Shown piece after piece: positions 45,740 through 56,222 of a DNA stretch of 64,000 nt. The notes beneath the pieces are model-generated. The model was not told the DNA's origin and ran no database searches. It was given only the letters and a program-made list of their open reading frames with translations. The stretch's first letter is position 1. Every line of letters begins with the position of its first letter. The stretch is from Myotis daubentonii (Eukaryota > Chordata > Mammalia > Chiroptera > Vespertilionidae), in contig NC_081850.1 of the NCBI RefSeq assembly GCF_963259705.1, positions 39,517,167-39,581,166 on the forward strand, written 5' to 3'. The position numbers were made by a program, and so were the translations under genes.

Positions 45740-46436
45740 GTAGAGGCCTGGTGCACGTGTGGGGGCTGGCTGGTTTGCCCTGAAGGGTGTCCTGGATCAG
45801 GGTGGGGGTCCCCACTGGGGTGCCTGGCCAGCCTGGGTGAGGGGATGAGGGCTGTTTGCAGCTGGTCACACACCCTTCAGGGTGGGGGTCCCCACTGGGG
45901 TGCCTGGCCAGCCTGGGTGAGGGGATGAGGGCTGTTTGCAGCTGGTCACACACCCTTCAGGGTGAGGTCCCCACTGGGGTGCCTGGTCAGTCTGGGTGAG
46001 GGGCTGAGGGCTGTTTTCAGGCTGGGGGTGACTGAAGCTCCCAACTGCTCCTTTTTTTTTTTTTTTTTTTTTTATTCTGGGCCAGCTTTAGCTTTGAGGC
46101 TTGGCTCCAGCTCTTAGGCCTCTGCTGCTGAAAGTAGGTTTCTGGCCTTTGCTTACAATGTTGCGATCCCGCTGGCTGAAGCCCGGCAGGTTTCTGGGGT
46201 TTTGTTTAGCTTCTATGTTTGTTATATAGTTGCTTGCAGCTCAGAGGCCTGCAGCGGCAGGCGAGGAACGTTGGAGTCCTCCGTCACTGAAGCAAGCAAG
46301 CCTCATGTTAGTTTCAAGCTGCCTGGCTGCCGGCCGCCATCTTGGCTGGCAGTTAATTTGCATATTGCCCTGACTAGCCAATGGGAAGGGTAGCGGTCGT
46401 ACACCAATTAGCATGTTTCTCTTTTATTAGATAGGA
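45740..46436 (-). mobile_element. Helitron array, member 3
   Basis: 3' end at GTAGAGGCCTGGTGCACG (CTAG changed to GTAG, 45740-45743), directly touching member 2. 5' end at 46436, complement of TTAATTTGCATATTGCC...ATTAGATAGGA, followed by T (46437). It contains a perfect 80-bp tandem duplication and a long T run (about 46051-46073). Its 5' terminal 100 bp matches the Helitron terminus at 48627, so those two share a subfamily. Confidence 0.9.
45801..46020. repeat. 80-bp tandem duplication in Helitron member 3
   Basis: Units 45801-45880 and 45881-45960 appear identical over all 80 bases. A third, diverged, partial unit runs to about 46020. Each unit begins GGTGGGGGTCCCCACTGGGG, which is itself palindromic in its centre. 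Identical units point to recent duplication or conversion, or to assembly collapse or expansion. Frames at 45658-45953 repeat accordingly and are not genes. Confidence 0.95.
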
Positions 46437-46759
46437 TATGACCCTTCACAGAAAATTTCACTAACCCTGCTATACAATAAGGGCTTGATGATTGAATCAT
46501 TGGGGCCAGGCACCAAGATTTCCTTTCTTTGAATAGGTGGAGGGAATAATTATCTTGTTTTTAAGTTGCCCTGAACATCAAATGAGATAATGACTTAGAA
46601 AAGCATAAAAGCACCATATAAAGACAACTGTCTTTTTCATGTACTGAAAAGACAATAAAGTGGTAAAATGAAAAACACTATTTTTATTCTCCCCCTTCTT
46701 TCCTTTACAGCCTTTAAACTTTGAAATTTAGAAAAGTTTCACTCCTATTTTCATTCAAT
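46437..46759. other. AT-rich single-copy DNA
   Basis: Nothing identified apart from AT-rich sequence between the Helitron array and an L1 fragment. Confidence 0.5.
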
Positions 46760-46985
46760 ATTATTTTGTATTAGTTTCAGGTTTTATATTAGTTATGGAA
46801 TAGTGGTTAGGCAATCATATACTTTACAAAGTGTTCCCTGATATATCCAGTACCCACCTGGCTTCATACCGTCATTACAACACTATTGACTCTATTCCCT
46901 AGTTAAATGACTATAGGTTGACAGGTTCCTTCTAATCTTTCTTTTGTATTGCCCACCCTTCCTTTTCTTTCTCATGTCTTCCCTT
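46760..46985 (-). mobile_element. L1 3'-UTR fragment, inverted
   Basis: Begins with 'ttttgtattagtttcaggtt' and shows 'aagtgttccctgatatatcc', 'agtacccacctggcttcat' and CACTATTGACTCTATTCCC, the antisense of an old L1 3' UTR. A related fragment lies at 50437-50700. Confidence 0.8.
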
Positions 46986-47009
46986 GTTTTCTTTATATAG
47001 CATCTCAAT

Positions 47010-47095
47010 TGGCCCTCAAAGCTCAGTGAAGGCACTGGGACACGCTTAATCCATTTTACAGACCAGGAAACTGAGGCCAATTCCAGTTGGCTATG
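47010..47095 (-). repeat. MIR remnant, inverted
   Basis: Contains 'ccattttacagaccaggaaa' then CTGAGGCCAATTCCAG, the conserved inverted MIR core. Confidence 0.75.
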
Positions 47096-47099
47096 GAAC

Positions 47100-48300
47100 T
47101 GGACTCCTCATGCAGGGAGCCCTCACAGCCATGCTCTCCACCTTTCCTAAGGGACAGCCGCAGGGCAAACAGAACAAACCTCCCCATGAGGCTTCCAAGC
47201 CTCATTCTCAAGCATCTCTTCATCATGGATGCTCCACATTCTTTCCTCTCCCCTGCCCCACCCCCATTCTTTACTGCCCCCCCTTCTGGGGAACAGGTGG
47301 TAGGGTTGCACTCACTGTGCAGGTGTGCACCCATATGGGGCGGGGCGAGAACTGGGGGCGGGGCGGGTTCAGGCTTGTTTTTGGGTCAAGGCGGGAGCAG
47401 GAGTCCTGGCCTCTCAAGTGTGCAGGCCGCAGCAAGGCCCGGTCAGCACCGGGAGCTTCACCAAACCACCACATTGGGGTACCCAGCAGTGCGGCACTCC
47501 TCCACTGAGGTGGCGCCGCCCCTCAACCCCCGCCTCAGGGCTGCGAGTCTGCACCCCTCCGCCCAGGCGTCCTTCCACGCCTGCAGTCATCGCCTCTTGT
47601 TTCCCACCTACTGGGGCCACTACAGAACCTCTCTCTCCATGTGCGAGGCAGATCCCCGCCCGCCAGCACCCTGCCCAGGCCTGAGCCCCCTCCAGTGCAC
47701 CCCACCTTGGCGCCGCTCTGCACCCCTTGGGCGGCCTGCCTCCTGGCCAGCCACTTCGCCGAAGCCATGGCGCTTGCCCAGGATCACCCATCAGGCGGAG
47801 GCCTGTCCGCGTGCCTGCAGACCCCATGGCCGTGGCTCCTGGGGGCCGCTTTGCCAAAGGTTCCTCTACCTTCAGGCTCTCTCCTCAGACCCCGGGAGCT
47901 TGGCTCCAGCGGCCCTGCCCTTCCATGGCTCCCTGCAGCCCCCACTCTACTGGGCTCTCCTGCCACCCACCTGTCAGGATGCTGCCAGGGCGCCTTGCTG
48001 CGGGCAGTGTGGTTCTGGTACAGGGGCTGGGGTGTGGGGAGCAGCTCCAGTAAAGTTTAGTAAACCCCAGGCCCCAGCCCCTCCTTGAGCAGAGCCCAGG
48101 GCAGGCTGGGGGCCTGGGTCCGAACACTGCAGCTGCAGAGGCGGTGGCGGCAGAGAGGCGAGGCTGCATCTGCCTGCTGGAGTGGGCGGGGCATGCCTTC
48201 CTGCTCGCCCCCCACGGCCCAGTCCGGTCAACACTGCCACAATCACCCGCAGGAGTGGGTGGGTTGTGCCTCGCTGCTCAGCCCTGTGGCTCCCGGCCAG
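47100..48300. other. GC-rich, CpG-rich block of unknown origin, possible Helitron capture
   Basis: A block with much higher GC than its surroundings. By hand I count about 23 CpG in 47461-47860. It leads on its right into a Helitron 5' terminus at 48627, but no CTAG hairpin 3' end is visible on the left. Open frames occur in most reading frames on both strands (plus 47087-48088, 333 codons; minus 47414-47857, 147 codons; minus 47974-48447, 157 codons), which reflects base composition. None shows a domain I recognise. It could be captured host promoter or exon DNA, Helitron body, or a relict CpG island. Confidence 0.5.
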
Positions 48301-48439
48301 GTCCACGATAGGCCCACTGGAGTGGCTTAGGGCTGCTGGGTTCTGGGCTCCCCTGTGTGTTTTGTCTCTAATCCAGCCCCCAGCAGCCCCAGCACCGAGG
48401 TGGTGGGGCTTGGGGCTGCTGGGGCCTGACGGGAGACAT

Positions 48440-48627
48440 AAACACACAGGGCTTCCCTTAGGCTTCGCTGCTGGGAGCCATCAGACTTTGCTTGCGGCTT
48501 GGAACCTACGTATGCAAATTAACCGCCATCTTTTGTTGGCGGTTAATTTGCATATCAGGCTGATTAGTCAATGGGAGGCGTAGCGAAGGTACAGTCAATT
48601 ACAATGTTTGTCTATTATTAGATAGGA
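48440..48627 (-). mobile_element. HeliBat-type Helitron 5' terminus
   Basis: The minus strand begins TCCTATCTAATAATAGAC at 48627 (T at 48628 follows) and continues through GACTAATCAGCCTGATATGC, parallel to array member 3. The element's 3' end cannot be placed. It may lie anywhere in or beyond the GC-rich block to the left, or be deleted. Confidence 0.88.
48511..48554. repeat. 18-bp perfect inverted repeat in Helitron subterminal region
   Basis: Arms TATGCAAATTAACCGCCA (48511-48528) and TGGCGGTTAATTTGCATA (48537-48554) are separated by 8 nt. Each arm carries an octamer ATGCAAAT/ATTTGCAT. Array member 3 has only an imperfect version (GCCGCCATCTTGGCTGGC), so the perfect arms are specific to this copy. 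Confidence 0.95.
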
Positions 48628-50229
48628 TGGGTGGTAAATAATGAGAACAATCATAACATTAAAAAAATGAACTTCAGATCTTCCTGATTGTTGCTCCCAA
48701 AGCTTCTGGGAGTATGTAAGAATAAAGGGGGATTACTCCCATCTCAGTGCATTTAAAATCCCTTGAGATCAGTCACTGTTCTTGAAGCTCTTCCATGACA
48801 CAGGAACAAATGTGCTCAGAAACAGAGAAATACCTTACATTGATTATTTAAAAATGGTGTGTGCTAATTGGTTAAGATAAGCATTTATTCAGCTTACGCT
48901 ATATCAGAGACTGTGAACTGAGTTATGTCCTTAAGAAATTATGGTGGTTTGCACTAATTTCTCTTTCAGAGGCCTGACTCTCCCAGCATGGGTTTATGCT
49001 GGGAATTAGAGTTAGATATGCTGATAGGGACCAGAGAAGGCTTCTCGGGCAAGTGATATTAGCTTAGAATTTTGAAAGAGAAGTATAAATTCACAAGAGA
49101 AGTAAGGTTAGAGGGTATTATAAGCAGAGCGAACCACAAGTGCAGAGGAGTGAAGATAGGAAAGTACATAGTATACTAATTAGTGAATAACTGCATAGAG
49201 TGTACGGTGTGGGCACCAATAGAAAATGAATCAGAAGATATGGGTTTTCCATTCTATAATGCAGGTACATTCCAACTATTAGAAATATTTTAAATAAAGA
49301 CACACAAAGTTTAGTAGCTTCATATTTAAAAAGCTGGTACATCATATGCATGTCTCTGAAAGCACAAGTGCTCCTGTTCTCAAGTAAAAAGGAAATTCAA
49401 GCAGTGAAGAGATAAGAATGTCACGTCAAAACATTAGCCCTGGAGAAAGGTTAATTTTGCATACATGATCAGGACCAGAGATAATGAACATTTCCATGTA
49501 CTACATTCTGGTACCACTGAAATGCTTTGAGGAGCATGGCAGGTATTTAAGAGAAAAAACTGCATACATTCCTCCCCGAGTCAGTGAACCATGGCCAGAA
49601 GCTCAGCACCTGCACAGAGCCACAGAGCAGAATAATCTCATTTGAAACAAAAGGCTGCATTTTCTCTGGAGGTTGGAACCAATTTATAAAGAGCGAGACT
49701 CACCATAAGCCAGTGAGCTGGGAGGGTGGAGCATAGCGTCAGAAGAACAAAGAGCTGTTCTTTTATTCAGAGCCAGTTTTCTAAAAATCCATGAAAGCCT
49801 GCCTTTGAACAGCACGAGGAAGACCTGGAGAAATGTGTAGAGTGTGAATCACACTCTACCTGGAAAATAACAGGGAGATCATCCAACGGCTCAAGCAGGA
49901 CCGCAGCTTGGCCCTTGAAAGCGTTATAAAATGCCACCTAGGTATTTTCCTGCCTGAAGTTCCCTGTGGATTTGGGGTCCAAGAAATGGTCAGGGTGAAA
50001 AGTAGAGCCTCTTTTTGATGGCAGAACCGGAGGTCAGAGCAGATTCAGAGAGCTCACACAATGTGTAAATCCCCGGATCACTTCTGTTCTACTACTCAAC
50101 AGAGGAGAATAAGTACTTCTCCCCTTTATGAGTTTCCACATTATGATCATGAAGGGTGAAAGTCAAGATTCTTAGTCTAACTCATTCTTTTTAGTGTTAT
50201 AATTGTTCAGGTCCAGCTTAGTTCTTAGA
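48628..50229. other. Single-copy DNA with one ancient-repeat fragment
   Basis: About 49020-49170 resembles the unnamed ancient repeat at 30.3 and 34.9 kb ('agaaggcttctcgggcaag', 'cacaagtgcagaggagtg'). The rest shows no gene. The minus-strand frame at 49118-49351 lacks any domain. Confidence 0.5.
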
Positions 50230-50436
50230 ATTATACTTTTGCTCAACATCTAGGCATGCAGTTTTTCATACTCCTCTGCCTAAAACCTTCCAACAGTTTC
50301 TCTCCACATTCAGAATATATTCCAAACCCTTATAAGGTCCTATTTAATCTGGCCTTTGCTCATGGGACTCATACTATGCAACTTTCCCACTAACTCAACC
50401 TAGCCTTATGTCTATTTCTCTTATTTTGTATTGGTT
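50230..50436 (+). mobile_element. L2 LINE, left part of a split copy
   Basis: Contains 'aaaccttccaacagtttctc' and 'ttaatctggcctttgctcat', the region before the L2 3' end. Interrupted at about 50436 by younger repeats and resumed at about 50962. Confidence 0.75.
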
Positions 50437-50700
50437 TCAGGGATTGAGCTTAGTGGTTAGACAATCCTATACTTTACATAGTGTTCCTTTCTCTATTTCT
50501 AGTACCCTAACTGGCATCATACATAGTTATTGCAATATTATTGACTATATTTCCTATGCTTAACTATTTCCTCATGACTATTTGCAACTACCAATTTGTA
50601 TTTCTGAATCCCTTCTCTTTTTTACCAGGTTCCCAACCCCCCCCCCCACCCTCTACTCTGACAACCACCAGTTCTCTCTCTGTGTCTGAGTCTGTTTCAA
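50437..50700 (-). mobile_element. L1 3'-UTR fragment, inverted
   Basis: Shows 'tattggtttcagggattgag', 'actttacatagtgttccttt', 'agtaccctaactggcatcat' and 'cccttctcttttttaccagg', antisense to an old L1 3' UTR. Contains an 11-13 base C run at about 50637-50647. Confidence 0.82.
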
Positions 50701-50961
50701 AGTAGCTTCTCCTGCCATAGAGAGTTTCAGATGACTGTGATCTCCTAAGAGACCCTGAGAAAGAACTACTCATCAAAGTTGTTACTAAATTCCTGTCTAA
50801 TGGGGTGCGAACTGGGTGGAGGGGGGCAAAGGGGAAAATGGAGGGGACATCTATAATACTCTCAACAATAAAGAGTTTTTTAAAGTCATGTGATAGGATG
50901 TTTTTTAAGCTGTTAGATTTGGAGTAATTTGTTACACAGCAATAATAACTATTACACCTTC
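50701..50961 (+). mobile_element. Mixed L1 tail and LTR end inserted in L2
   Basis: 50815-50880 contains 'ggaggggacatctataatac' and CTCTCAACAATAAAGAG, like the 3' end of a vesper-bat L1. 50890-50960 contains 'ggagtaatttgttacacagc' and AATAATAACTATTACAC, like the 3' end of an old LTR. Exact borders between the pieces are not clear. Confidence 0.5.
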
Positions 50962-51215
50962 TCATATAGGTCTTCCCTCACATCCAATCTAAGAAGGCCC
51001 TACTTCTGTCATATTTTATGAAATTATTCCATTTTCTTTTATCATACTTATCCATAGCTTGTTATCTTGTTCATTTTTATTTTTTGTTTAATACTTATCT
51101 CCCCCACACTGAAATATAAGCTTCTTGAAGGCAGAAACTTTTTCTGACCAATTTATCAATGTTAATGCTCAGAATTGGGTGACCTAGGGTATATGCTCAA
51201 TAAATATCTGTTGAA
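50962..51215 (+). mobile_element. L2 LINE, right part of the split copy
   Basis: Continues from 'ataggtcttccctcacatcc' to CCCCCACACTGAAATATAAG, 'cttcttgaaggcagaaactt' and the terminal CTCAATAAATATCTGTTG. Together with 50230-50436 it makes one L2 in order. Confidence 0.85.
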
Positions 51216-53420
51216 ATAATACCTGAGCACTCCATGCAAACCTGAGTTCACTTATTTCTTCAAGGTATAGGAGATTGGTTCATTGAATTCCTCTCCTAAC
51301 CTGTGTCAGGGCTTACTACCCACAGATTCCTTGCCAGAGAAAGGGAGTGTTTGTGCCCAGCAAAGAAGAGGAGCCAGGGGTCTCAGTTATCCCTTCGTCA
51401 AAATTGCATGTTCTGAACTTCAGAAAGAGTCAAGTTTTTTGTTTTGTTTTGTTTTGTTTGAGAAATATTTAGGGAAATCTTTAGGACCGAGAATATGAAG
51501 ATGTAGTAAGAATGTACATGATATGTGGAGAAGAGGATTTTTTTAGCTAGAATAAAACGGGAGAAAAGATGAGAGGATCAGAGTTAAGGTAGAAGAGATG
51601 ATCACAACCCTCCAAAAAGGGGGGAGGGGGTATTACAATGAGGTGGAAAACAATTCAACGAAATGTAATAGAGGTAGTCTGGTAATCTTCAGACCATTTA
51701 ATATGTCTGCACCTGAATCATCCAAAGCAGTTTGAAGACCAAGTCAGGGAAAGCTGCTCTATATCCAGCTCCTGTCTCTGTTAAATAAAACATATGTTTT
51801 TACAAGTTCTACATGAGTACATGGTTTAAGGCTTCATAAGCATGTAGTATGTATAACATATACAATTCCATGACCAAAAACGGGGTAAAAGATCTACACA
51901 TATCCAGCATGAATAGCCACACAAACAACATGTATTTTCATGTGGTTTTTACAAAAGATTCAGTGGAGAAAAACTGCATCTGTTTCTTGGCTTCAGTTCA
52001 GTAAGCCCTTGCAGCCCTCTGGTTTGGGTCCCGCCCTCTGTAAGTCACAGCTGCAGAGAGTGCGTTTAATCACAGCTTTCAATAATGAAGCAACGTTATA
52101 CCCCAACACACCCTCACATACCTGCCATGTGTTCCTGGACATATGACTTGCCAGTCATGCTGCCCTAGGAAGTATAATTGGTGTTCATGTACCGAGCGGA
52201 GCACAGACCATTCAACGTGTCAAACTCAAATCACAATTTTAAGAGGAAATAAAATATAACTGAATTTGATGTGGGAAGTATTTTCCATACAGTTAAAAGA
52301 CAACTTTTGTAGGGAGTTAAGCCATTGGAGGTTTGAATAAGCATTTTAACCATATAATTTTCAACTAGTGCTAGTAATAAAATGTATCTCAGTTGAAAAT
52401 AATTTTTTTCCTGCTTCCTACCCTAAAATAAAAATTGACAAGTCATTACCTTATATGTAAATTCCCTATATTTAAAATTATAAAATTTAGCTACTGAATA
52501 CAGATAGTCACAGTTGGAAAAAGGTGTCACATCTTTTGGCCTAACATTTTCTGGATTTCTCCACTATGGATACAAATTTAGCACCAGCTCATCAGGTCCA
52601 TGGATAACGGAGATGTAGATTGTTCTTACAATAAGGGACATCTGTAATAGTATAAAAAAATACACTAAAAAAGTAACACAAAATGAAAATAGATGACTAT
52701 ACTTCTGAGAGGCCACTCTAAGAGAGCTTTTATGGGGCGAAAGAGTGTGTGGTTGGGGGAAAAAGCAAAATCCCTAAATGAGCAACAAGGGGCTCCCATC
52801 AAGCCTGTCTTGATGTGGATAATGGCTGGACTGGCAGCACACCTCCATGGAGTTCTCAGTGGGAGGTGTCACTATCATCCCCAGCAGTCCCAAACACATG
52901 GTGTGGAGTCATTTTTCCACTTGATGAACGGTAGCAGAAGCTGTCCCCTTGAGTCAAAAGATCTTAAAGAAAGGGTTGAACAGGAATGTGAGGGGAAGAG
53001 AAAACAGATAAAGATATATTCATGCTCAGTGCCTGGGTGGCCACAGTAATGTCCTCAACCTTCCTCCAAGGAAGAGCACATCGGTACTTATCCCAGCCTT
53101 GTTTTGCCAGCTGGGGAGTCTGGGATAGAATTTTGGGTAACAGAGGAAATACTTTTTAATTCAAAACTTAGAAAAGTAAGACTTGTGCTTCAAAGGAATC
53201 TTGGCAAATGAACCCCACAGGTAGTATCTTGAAGTGAGAGAGCACCCTATTCAAACAGTGCCTGGATATAGAAGGAACGTGTATGATTTTTTTTCTCATC
53301 TTTTTTCATTTTCAATGATTAAGACATCAAAAAAGTAGAAATGGCATAGAGAGAAATTGATGTTGTTTAAGGGTGATTTCAACTTTCCATAGCTACATTC
53401 TAAACAATAACAAAAATACT
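51216..53420. other. Single-copy DNA, no gene seen
   Basis: Frames at 51283-51498, 51940-52146 and 52693-53049 were inspected. None has a recognisable domain, and the last (118 codons) has composition like its flanks. A (GTTTT)n tract of about five units lies at 51436-51460. Confidence 0.5.
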
Positions 53421-53440
53421 TTTAAAAAATTAAAAATACA

Positions 53441-54320
53441 GGTCTATTTTGTCAGATATAAGTATTGCCACCCCAGCTATACAGAAGGCTGAAAGATATA
53501 TGAAAACACGCTCAAAGTCACTAATTATACAAGAGATGCAAATCAAAATGACAATGCGGTATCATCTCACACCTGTCAGAATGGCTATCATCAACAAATC
53601 AACGAACAACAAGTGTTGGAGAGCATGTGAAGAAAAAGGAACCCTTCTGCACTGCTGGTGGGAATGCAGACTGGTGCAGCCACTGTGGAGAACAGTATGG
53701 AGTTTCCTCAAAAAACTAAAAATGGAACTCCCATTTGACCCAGTGATCCCACTTCTAGGAATATAGAAGCCAGAAACACAAATCAGAAAGGATATATGCA
53801 CCCCTATGTTCATAGCAGCACAATTCACCATAGGTAAGATTTGGAAACAGCCTAAGTGCCCATCAGCAGATGAGTGGATTAAAAAACTGTGGTACATCCA
53901 CATAATGGAATACTACGTCTGCGGTAAAAAGAAGGAATTCTTGCCATTTGCAACAGCATGGATGGAACTGCAGAGCAGTATGCTAAGTGAAATAAGCCAG
54001 TCAGAGAAAGTTAAATACCACATGATCTCACTCATTTGTGGAATATAGAGAACAACATAAACTGATGAACAGGGACAGATTCAAAGACAGAGAAACAGCG
54101 ATCAGACTGTCAATCCCCGGAGGGAAAGTAGGGGAGGGTGGGGGTAAGGGAAAGAGATCAACCAAAGGACTTGTATGCATACATATAAGCCAAACCAATG
54201 GACACAGACAACAGGGGGATGAGAGCATGAGTGGGGGACAGGGGGGAGGTTGGGGGTTAATGGGGAGATGAGGACACATTTGTAATACCTTAACCAATAA
54301 AGAAATTAAAGATTTTAAAA
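53441..54320 (+). mobile_element. 5'-inverted, 5'-truncated L1 with target duplications
   Basis: 53441-53478 is antisense L1 ORF2 endonuclease-region sequence ('gtcagatataagtattgcca'). From about 53479 the copy is sense, through the ORF2p C-terminal region ([15 protein letters not shown], then [18 protein letters not shown] and TMEYY-like IMEYY) to the ORF2 stop TAG at 54046-54048, a 3' UTR with a G-rich tract, and an AATAAAG/A-rich end. The C-terminal frame has a single premature TAG at 53764-53766 and otherwise reads in one frame for about 0.5 kb. Target duplications of about 20 bp (53421-53440 and 54314-54333) differ at one base. Dead but fairly young. Confidence 0.93.
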
Positions 54321-54333
54321 AAATAAAAATACA

Positions 54334-55762
54334 AAAACCTGTACATTAATGTAAAGGGTATTTAAAAAGTGAAAGTCTATTTGGCAATATACTGTATAAA
54401 GCCAAAGAAAATAATATGTACTAACTACTTTTCCTAGAGAAATACCAGGTGTTTATGTATTTATGCTTATATGTTATTAGCTCATTTATTAATTTATTTA
54501 CATATGTACTTATGTATTAGCTTATCTATTACTTTATTCACTCACCCATGTATTTATTCATTTGCTAAGTACTTAAGGAGCTTGGGAAGTACAGATGAAA
54601 CAGTCAGAGGTTTATAATCTATGATGAAGAGATTAAATGAAGCTCAAACCACTAGAATAGGCTCACATGTCTATATAGTACATAGTTTATTGCTGGTGTC
54701 TGATGCTGTAAAATAGCCCATTTGGAATAGGAACCATATAAATTATTTATTAATTTTAATATTATATAGCTTGTTCTTTTATATAACATTTTATAATTTA
54801 TATAAACATGCTTATTTAGTGCTATGTTATTTATGCATAATTATGCAGTGTATAAAGAGAGCTCAGATGTTCAGTTCTAGTCAGATAAACCAGAAACCAG
54901 GTTGTAAAGATACATGAATTTATAATATAGAAATTGTATTGGAGCATGTTTAATTCTCTAACAATAACATTACATGGACAGAATCCTGAAGTTGAAAAAG
55001 AGAATCAAAATCTGACTCATTCCCTGTTCCTCTTCACCGTCATGGACATGTTCAATTCCATCTACACTGGTTTTCAACGGTGATTACTAGAGCGAAGCTG
55101 CAATTACTGCACTGTGATGATGACAAGAAACATGACAATGTTGGAAGAATGAAAATGGTAGCCCTGTCATCTGACCTCTCACCGCCAATCTGTTTCCCTG
55201 GCTTCTACCTTTCATCTCTTGGCATAGGAACAGAAAAAACGGTATAGGCAGACAAAGTTGATATCAATAAGGGATCATTTGATAAGGGTCATTATGCCCG
55301 GTATTTTTTCCCTATGAGGATTTTCATTAAGAATGTCAGTAAGGTAATACATTAAGGTTTTAACATCAAAAAGAAGGCTTTATGTGATTCTGGGAACTTT
55401 ACAATGTTTATTATTAAATCTACTCCCTAAAGTGCCAATTAAGCCTGTTCTTGTAATGGGTTAAGAACTCTTGGGGGAGATAGTGAATCTATAAAAATCA
55501 TTTCAAGTTTGTGTATCACTAATGTTTGTGCCCAGAGCAAAGTTGAGCTTACTCTGCCCTAGAAACATGGTTGCTAGGCATGATAAAATGTGTTTTCTAG
55601 GCTAACACTTATCTCCACATTAGTAGCTTCACAATACCCCAGTTATAGCCTACACACTGCTCCCCAAAACCCTTCTCCCTGAGTTTACCCTTGGTCTTTC
55701 AACTCCAGTTCCCAACAATAATAAAAGATATACCATCTTGTCTCTGAGCAATTATTTATAAA
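54334..55762. other. Single-copy DNA, no gene seen
   Basis: A degenerate TTAT/TATT-rich zone lies at 54450-54570. Nothing coding or recognisably repetitive was found in the rest. Confidence 0.55.
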
Positions 55763-56222
55763 CTAGAGGCCCAGTGCATGAAATTAGTGCAAGGGGGGAG
55801 GGGCCCACAGCCCAGCCTGCACCTTCTCCAATCTGGGACTCCTCGAGGGATTTCCAACTGCCCGTTTAGGCCCAATCCCACCATCCCTCTCACAATCCAG
55901 GACTGCTGGCTCCCAACTGCTCGCCTGCCTGCCAGCCTGATCACCCCCTAACCACTCCTCTGCCAGCCTGATCGATGCCTAACTGCTCCCCTGCTGGCCC
56001 TATTGCCCCTAACTGGCCTCCCCTGCCAGCCTGGTCACCCCTAATTGCCCTTCCCTGCTGGCCTGGTCACCCCTAATTGCCCTCCCCTGCTGGCCTGTTC
56101 CCCCCTACCATCTGCCCTCCCCTGCTGGCCATCTTGTGTCCACATGGGGGTGGCCATCTTATGTGTTGAAGTGATGGTCAATGTCAATTTTCATATTACT
56201 CTTTTTTTTTTTTTAGGTAGGA
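55763..56222 (-). mobile_element. HeliBat-type Helitron with internal ~31-bp repeats
   Basis: CTAGAGGCCCAGTGCATG at 55763 (A at 55762) to TAGGTAGGA at 56222 (T at 56223). The interior holds three to four units like CCTGCTGGCCTGGTCACCCC plus TAATTGCCCT between about 56000 and 56110. The subterminal octamer is mutated (TTTTCAT), and a 12-T run replaces the usual TTTTATTA. Same subfamily as array member 1. Frames at 55756-55944 and 56045-56350 are Helitron sequence. Confidence 0.93.

Noticed and set aside
45132..45743. 203-codon open frame as a repetitive protein gene
   Set aside because: It lies wholly in a Helitron minisatellite. Unit length is not a multiple of three, other frames are equally open, and there is no promoter or splice context.
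45801..46020. CRISPR-like direct repeats
   Set aside because: Units are 80 bp in direct contact without unique spacers, in a vertebrate transposon.
47087..48088. 333-codon open frame as a host gene
   Set aside because: The region is very GC-rich with open frames on both strands, no recognisable domain, and an N-terminus running near a MIR. Kept only as a possible capture, not as a CDS.
53449..54048. Functional L1 ORF2
   Set aside because: Only the C-terminal part is present, there is a premature stop at 53764, and the 5' end is truncated and inverted.
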